Below, in pieces: positions 62,280 through 64,000 of a stretch of DNA of 64,000 nucleotides. A program made the translations under genes and the position numbers. The DNA is from Thermohalobaculum sp050331395 (GTDB taxonomy: Bacteria > Pseudomonadota > Alphaproteobacteria > Rhodobacterales > Rhodobacteraceae): NCBI GenBank assembly GCA_050331395.1, contig JBHJGX010000017.1:1-64000 (forward strand). Reading direction: 5' to 3'. Every line of letters starts with the position of its first letter. Positions within the stretch are counted from its first letter, which is position 1. The notes below the pieces were generated by a model, which made no database searches, was not told the DNA's origin, and was given only the letters and a program-made list of their open reading frames with translations.

Positions 62280-62347
62280 AGGCCCTCCGGTCACACGCAC
62301 TGCATGGCGGCTGGACGCCGCGCTCCGGCGCTTGGCTGTCTATTGGA

Positions 62348-62554
62348 TCAGACGAGGCCTTCGCGTTGGGCCTTTTTGCGGGCGAGCTTCCGGGCCCGCC
62401 GGATCGCTTCGGCCTTTTCGCGGGCGCGCTTGACCGACGGCTTCTCGTAGTGCTGCCGGAGCTTCATTTCCCGGAAAATGCCTTCGCGCTGCATCTTCTT
62501 CTTGAGCGCTCGGAGCGCCTGATCGACGTTGTTATCGCGAACCTGAACCTGCAC
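62348..62554 (-). CDS. rpsU: 30S ribosomal protein S21
   Basis: A 68-residue basic ribosomal protein. VRDNNVDQALRALKKKMQRE is the diagnostic start and PSVKRAREKAEAIRRARKLA the basic helix. A GTG at 62554 is chosen as the start because it gives the family-typical M-Q-V-x-VRDNN N-terminus and has AAAGGTGG 8 bases upstream. A second GTG four codons earlier overlaps that ribosome-binding site and is less likely. It is divergent from the COQ9 gene. Confidence 0.95.
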   Translation of the reverse strand: MQVQVRDNNVDQALRALKKKMQREGIFREMKLRQHYEKPSVKRAREKAEAIRRARKLARKKAQREGLV

Positions 62555-62718
62555 GTAGGGATCCACCTTTCGTTTGATCTGGATTTGGCATTAGGATGAG
62601 CGGCTTATATACGGGACATCTGGATGTCTGTCCACCGCAGGGCAGTCCCGGACGGATCGGGCACGATTGCCGACCGACACCTGACAACTGCCGGCACCGC
62701 GACAGCGAGGGACCCGTT

Positions 62719-63402
62719 ATGCAAAGCATCGATGCGCAGCCCGACCACCTGGGAGAGGCGCGCGCGCGGCTCGTCACCGCCGCCCTTCCCCATGTGGCCT
62801 TCGACGGCTGGTCCGACGAAAGCCTGCGGCTTGCACTCGCCGAGACCGGGGTCGAGGAAAGCGTCGCCCGGCTGGTCTTTCCCCGGGGCGGCGTGGATAT
62901 GGCGCTCGCTTTCCACACGATGATGGACGAGCGCCTGGCGGCCGAACTCGCGCATACGGATCTCGCGGCCATGCGGATCCGCGACCGGGTCACCCACTGC
63001 GTCCGGCGCCGCCTCGAGCTGGTGGCCGATCACCGCGAGGCGGTGCGCCGCGGCGGGACACTGCTCGCCCTGCCGATCTATGCGGCCGACAGTGCCCGGG
63101 CGATTTGGTCGACCGCAGACACGATCTGGACGGCCTGCGGCGACACCGCGACCGACTATAACTGGTATACCAAGCGGGCGATCCTCGCCTCGGTCTATTC
63201 CGCGACGCTGCTCTATTGGATCGGCGACGAGAGCGCCGGCCACGAGGACACCTGGCGCTTTCTCGACCGCCGGATCGATGGCGTCATGCAATTCGAGAAA
63301 GCGAAGGCCATGATCGAGAAGAACCCGGCCGCACAGGCCGTCCTCTGGGGGCCGATGCAGATCCTGAAGCTGGTGAAAGCCCCGGGCGCGGGGCGCGCCT
63401 GA
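62719..63402 (+). CDS. COQ9-family ubiquinone biosynthesis protein
   Basis: A 227-residue member of the COQ9 family, a TetR-like fold protein that binds lipids or quinone intermediates and in mitochondria assists the COQ7 hydroxylase. LPHVAFDGWSDESLRLALAE and the C-terminal TSDY-like block TATDYNWYTKRAILASVYSA with LYWIGDESAGHEDTWRFLDR are the conserved COQ9 sequences. The ATG at 62719 follows GAGGGA; the longer opening upstream is not conserved. The placement next to rpsU is common in Rhodobacterales. Confidence 0.9.
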   Translation: MQSIDAQPDHLGEARARLVTAALPHVAFDGWSDESLRLALAETGVEESVARLVFPRGGVDMALAFHTMMDERLAAELAHTDLAAMRIRDRVTHCVRRRLELVADHREAVRRGGTLLALPIYAADSARAIWSTADTIWTACGDTATDYNWYTKRAILASVYSATLLYWIGDESAGHEDTWRFLDRRIDGVMQFEKAKAMIEKNPAAQAVLWGPMQILKLVKAPGAGRA

Positions 63403-63406
63403 GCCG

Positions 63407-63970
63407 TCAGCCGCCCGGCGCGGTCCCGGGCCGCAGATGCGCGAACATATGGGCGACGTAATCGGCCTTGCCGAGCGCGATGCCTTCTTTGCGCAGGATC
63501 GCATAGGCCGTGACCAGGTGGAAATAGTTCTGGGCGAGCGCCCAGTCGCGGACATAAACCTCTGCCGACATGTCGAAGATCATGCCGTTCGGCAGCTCGA
63601 GCGCGATGGCCCGGTCGCTGTGACCGTCGAGCGCATCCTCAGGGAGAGCTTCGAGCACGCCAACGGTCTCGGCGATGAGGGCCTCGGCTTCCGCGACGGT
63701 GAGGGCCCCTACCCCGCTCCGCGCCGCCTCGGCGATAGCGACGGTCGCAGGCGGCAGCGCCTCGCCTCTTAGCCGTTGCATGGCCTCACGCGCCTGATAG
63801 CAGACGAAACGGACCTGAGCGGCGAGCGGGAACATATCCGGGGCGAGGCGCGCGGCCATCATCCGGTCGGCCGCGGCGGCGCCCCTCTGATCGCGGGCCT
63901 TGGCGAGCCAGGCGGCCAAACCGCGCAGCATCTGGAGATAGGCGGGCACGAGGCGGTTGGTCGGTGTCAT
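63407..63970 (-). CDS. DUF1993 family protein
   Basis: A 187-residue DUF1993 protein predicted to be a four-helix bundle of the DinB/YfiT type. LVPAYLQMLRGLAAWLAKA is the conserved first helix. MFPLAAQVRFVCYQAREAMQ and the C-terminal WALAQNYFHLVTAYAILRKE are typical of the family, with histidines that in DinB-like proteins bind metal. The function is unknown. It converges on the COQ9 gene with a 4-base gap. The remaining 30 bases of the window hold no further gene. Confidence 0.82.
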   Translation of the reverse strand: MTPTNRLVPAYLQMLRGLAAWLAKARDQRGAAAADRMMAARLAPDMFPLAAQVRFVCYQAREAMQRLRGEALPPATVAIAEAARSGVGALTVAEAEALIAETVGVLEALPEDALDGHSDRAIALELPNGMIFDMSAEVYVRDWALAQNYFHLVTAYAILRKEGIALGKADYVAHMFAHLRPGTAPGG

Positions 63971-64000
63971 GGCGGTCTCCGGACGGTGCAGGCCGTCTAA

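Noticed and set aside
62555..62566. A four-codon longer start for rpsU (GTG at 62566)
   Set aside because: It would consume the AAAGGTGG ribosome-binding site; the next GTG gives the conserved S21 N-terminus.

Overview
This window is a piece of chromosome from a high-GC alphaproteobacterium, most likely order Rhodobacterales. The indications are leuA followed by mreBCD-mrdA-rodA, the rpsU/COQ9 pair, lspA followed by a DUF3035 (BamF-like) lipoprotein and two M16 peptidases, DUF2125, a Rhizobium-type glycerol ABC transporter, and four secreted proteins ending in VPLPA-CTERM-type sorting signals. The lineage is inferred from gene content and order. Nearly all the sequence is coding and densely packed. 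I saw no tRNA, rRNA, CRISPR array or prophage. The only mobile DNA recognised is the 3' end of an IS5-family element at the left edge.

Left part (1-16.6 kb): IS end, a VOC protein, glutaminase glsA and a GNAT acetyltransferase. Two VPLPA-CTERM proteins and groESL with a CIRCE operator follow, then a third VPLPA-CTERM protein. Next come a TraB/GumN protein, DUF3429, DCC-thioredoxin-like and DUF2125 proteins. Between 10.9 and 12.9 kb two gap-free 192-bp copies of a hairpin-rich non-coding repeat (180/192 identical) lie in inverted orientation. They bracket a DUF1508 gene and an Ldh-family imine/2-oxoacid reductase. A ProC-like reductase and leuA follow; leuA is preceded by a 20-codon leader peptide with four consecutive leucine codons.

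Centre (16.6-40 kb): a BASS-family transporter, an endonuclease/exonuclease/phosphatase-family protein, the rod-shape operon mreB-mreC-mreD-mrdA-rodA, a fourth VPLPA-CTERM protein, a 2-hydroxyacid dehydrogenase, DUF502 and an orphan family-5 solute-binding protein. A strong terminator at 28.84 kb with no upstream gene on its strand marks a candidate small RNA before bdhA (3-hydroxybutyrate dehydrogenase). Then comes a complete glycerol module. On the minus strand are glpV (binding protein), an unrecognised secreted protein, glpS/glpT (ATPases), glpP/glpQ (permeases) and glpU (DUF2160). glpD and glpK diverge on the plus strand. Together they import, phosphorylate and oxidise glycerol to dihydroxyacetone phosphate.

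Right part (40-64 kb): META-domain, DUF2237 and SYLF proteins; a Zur-type regulator; lutABC for L-lactate oxidation; rplY; an orphan TRAP binding protein; ileS; lspA; a BamF-like lipoprotein; an active/inactive M16 peptidase pair; panC; a carnitinyl-CoA-dehydratase-like crotonase with an ADP-forming acyl-CoA ligase; hydrolases; rpsU; COQ9; and DUF1993.

Start codons were reassigned from ribosome-binding sites and family N-termini where the longest open frame was clearly too long. Functions are assigned by recognising family motifs, not by database search.
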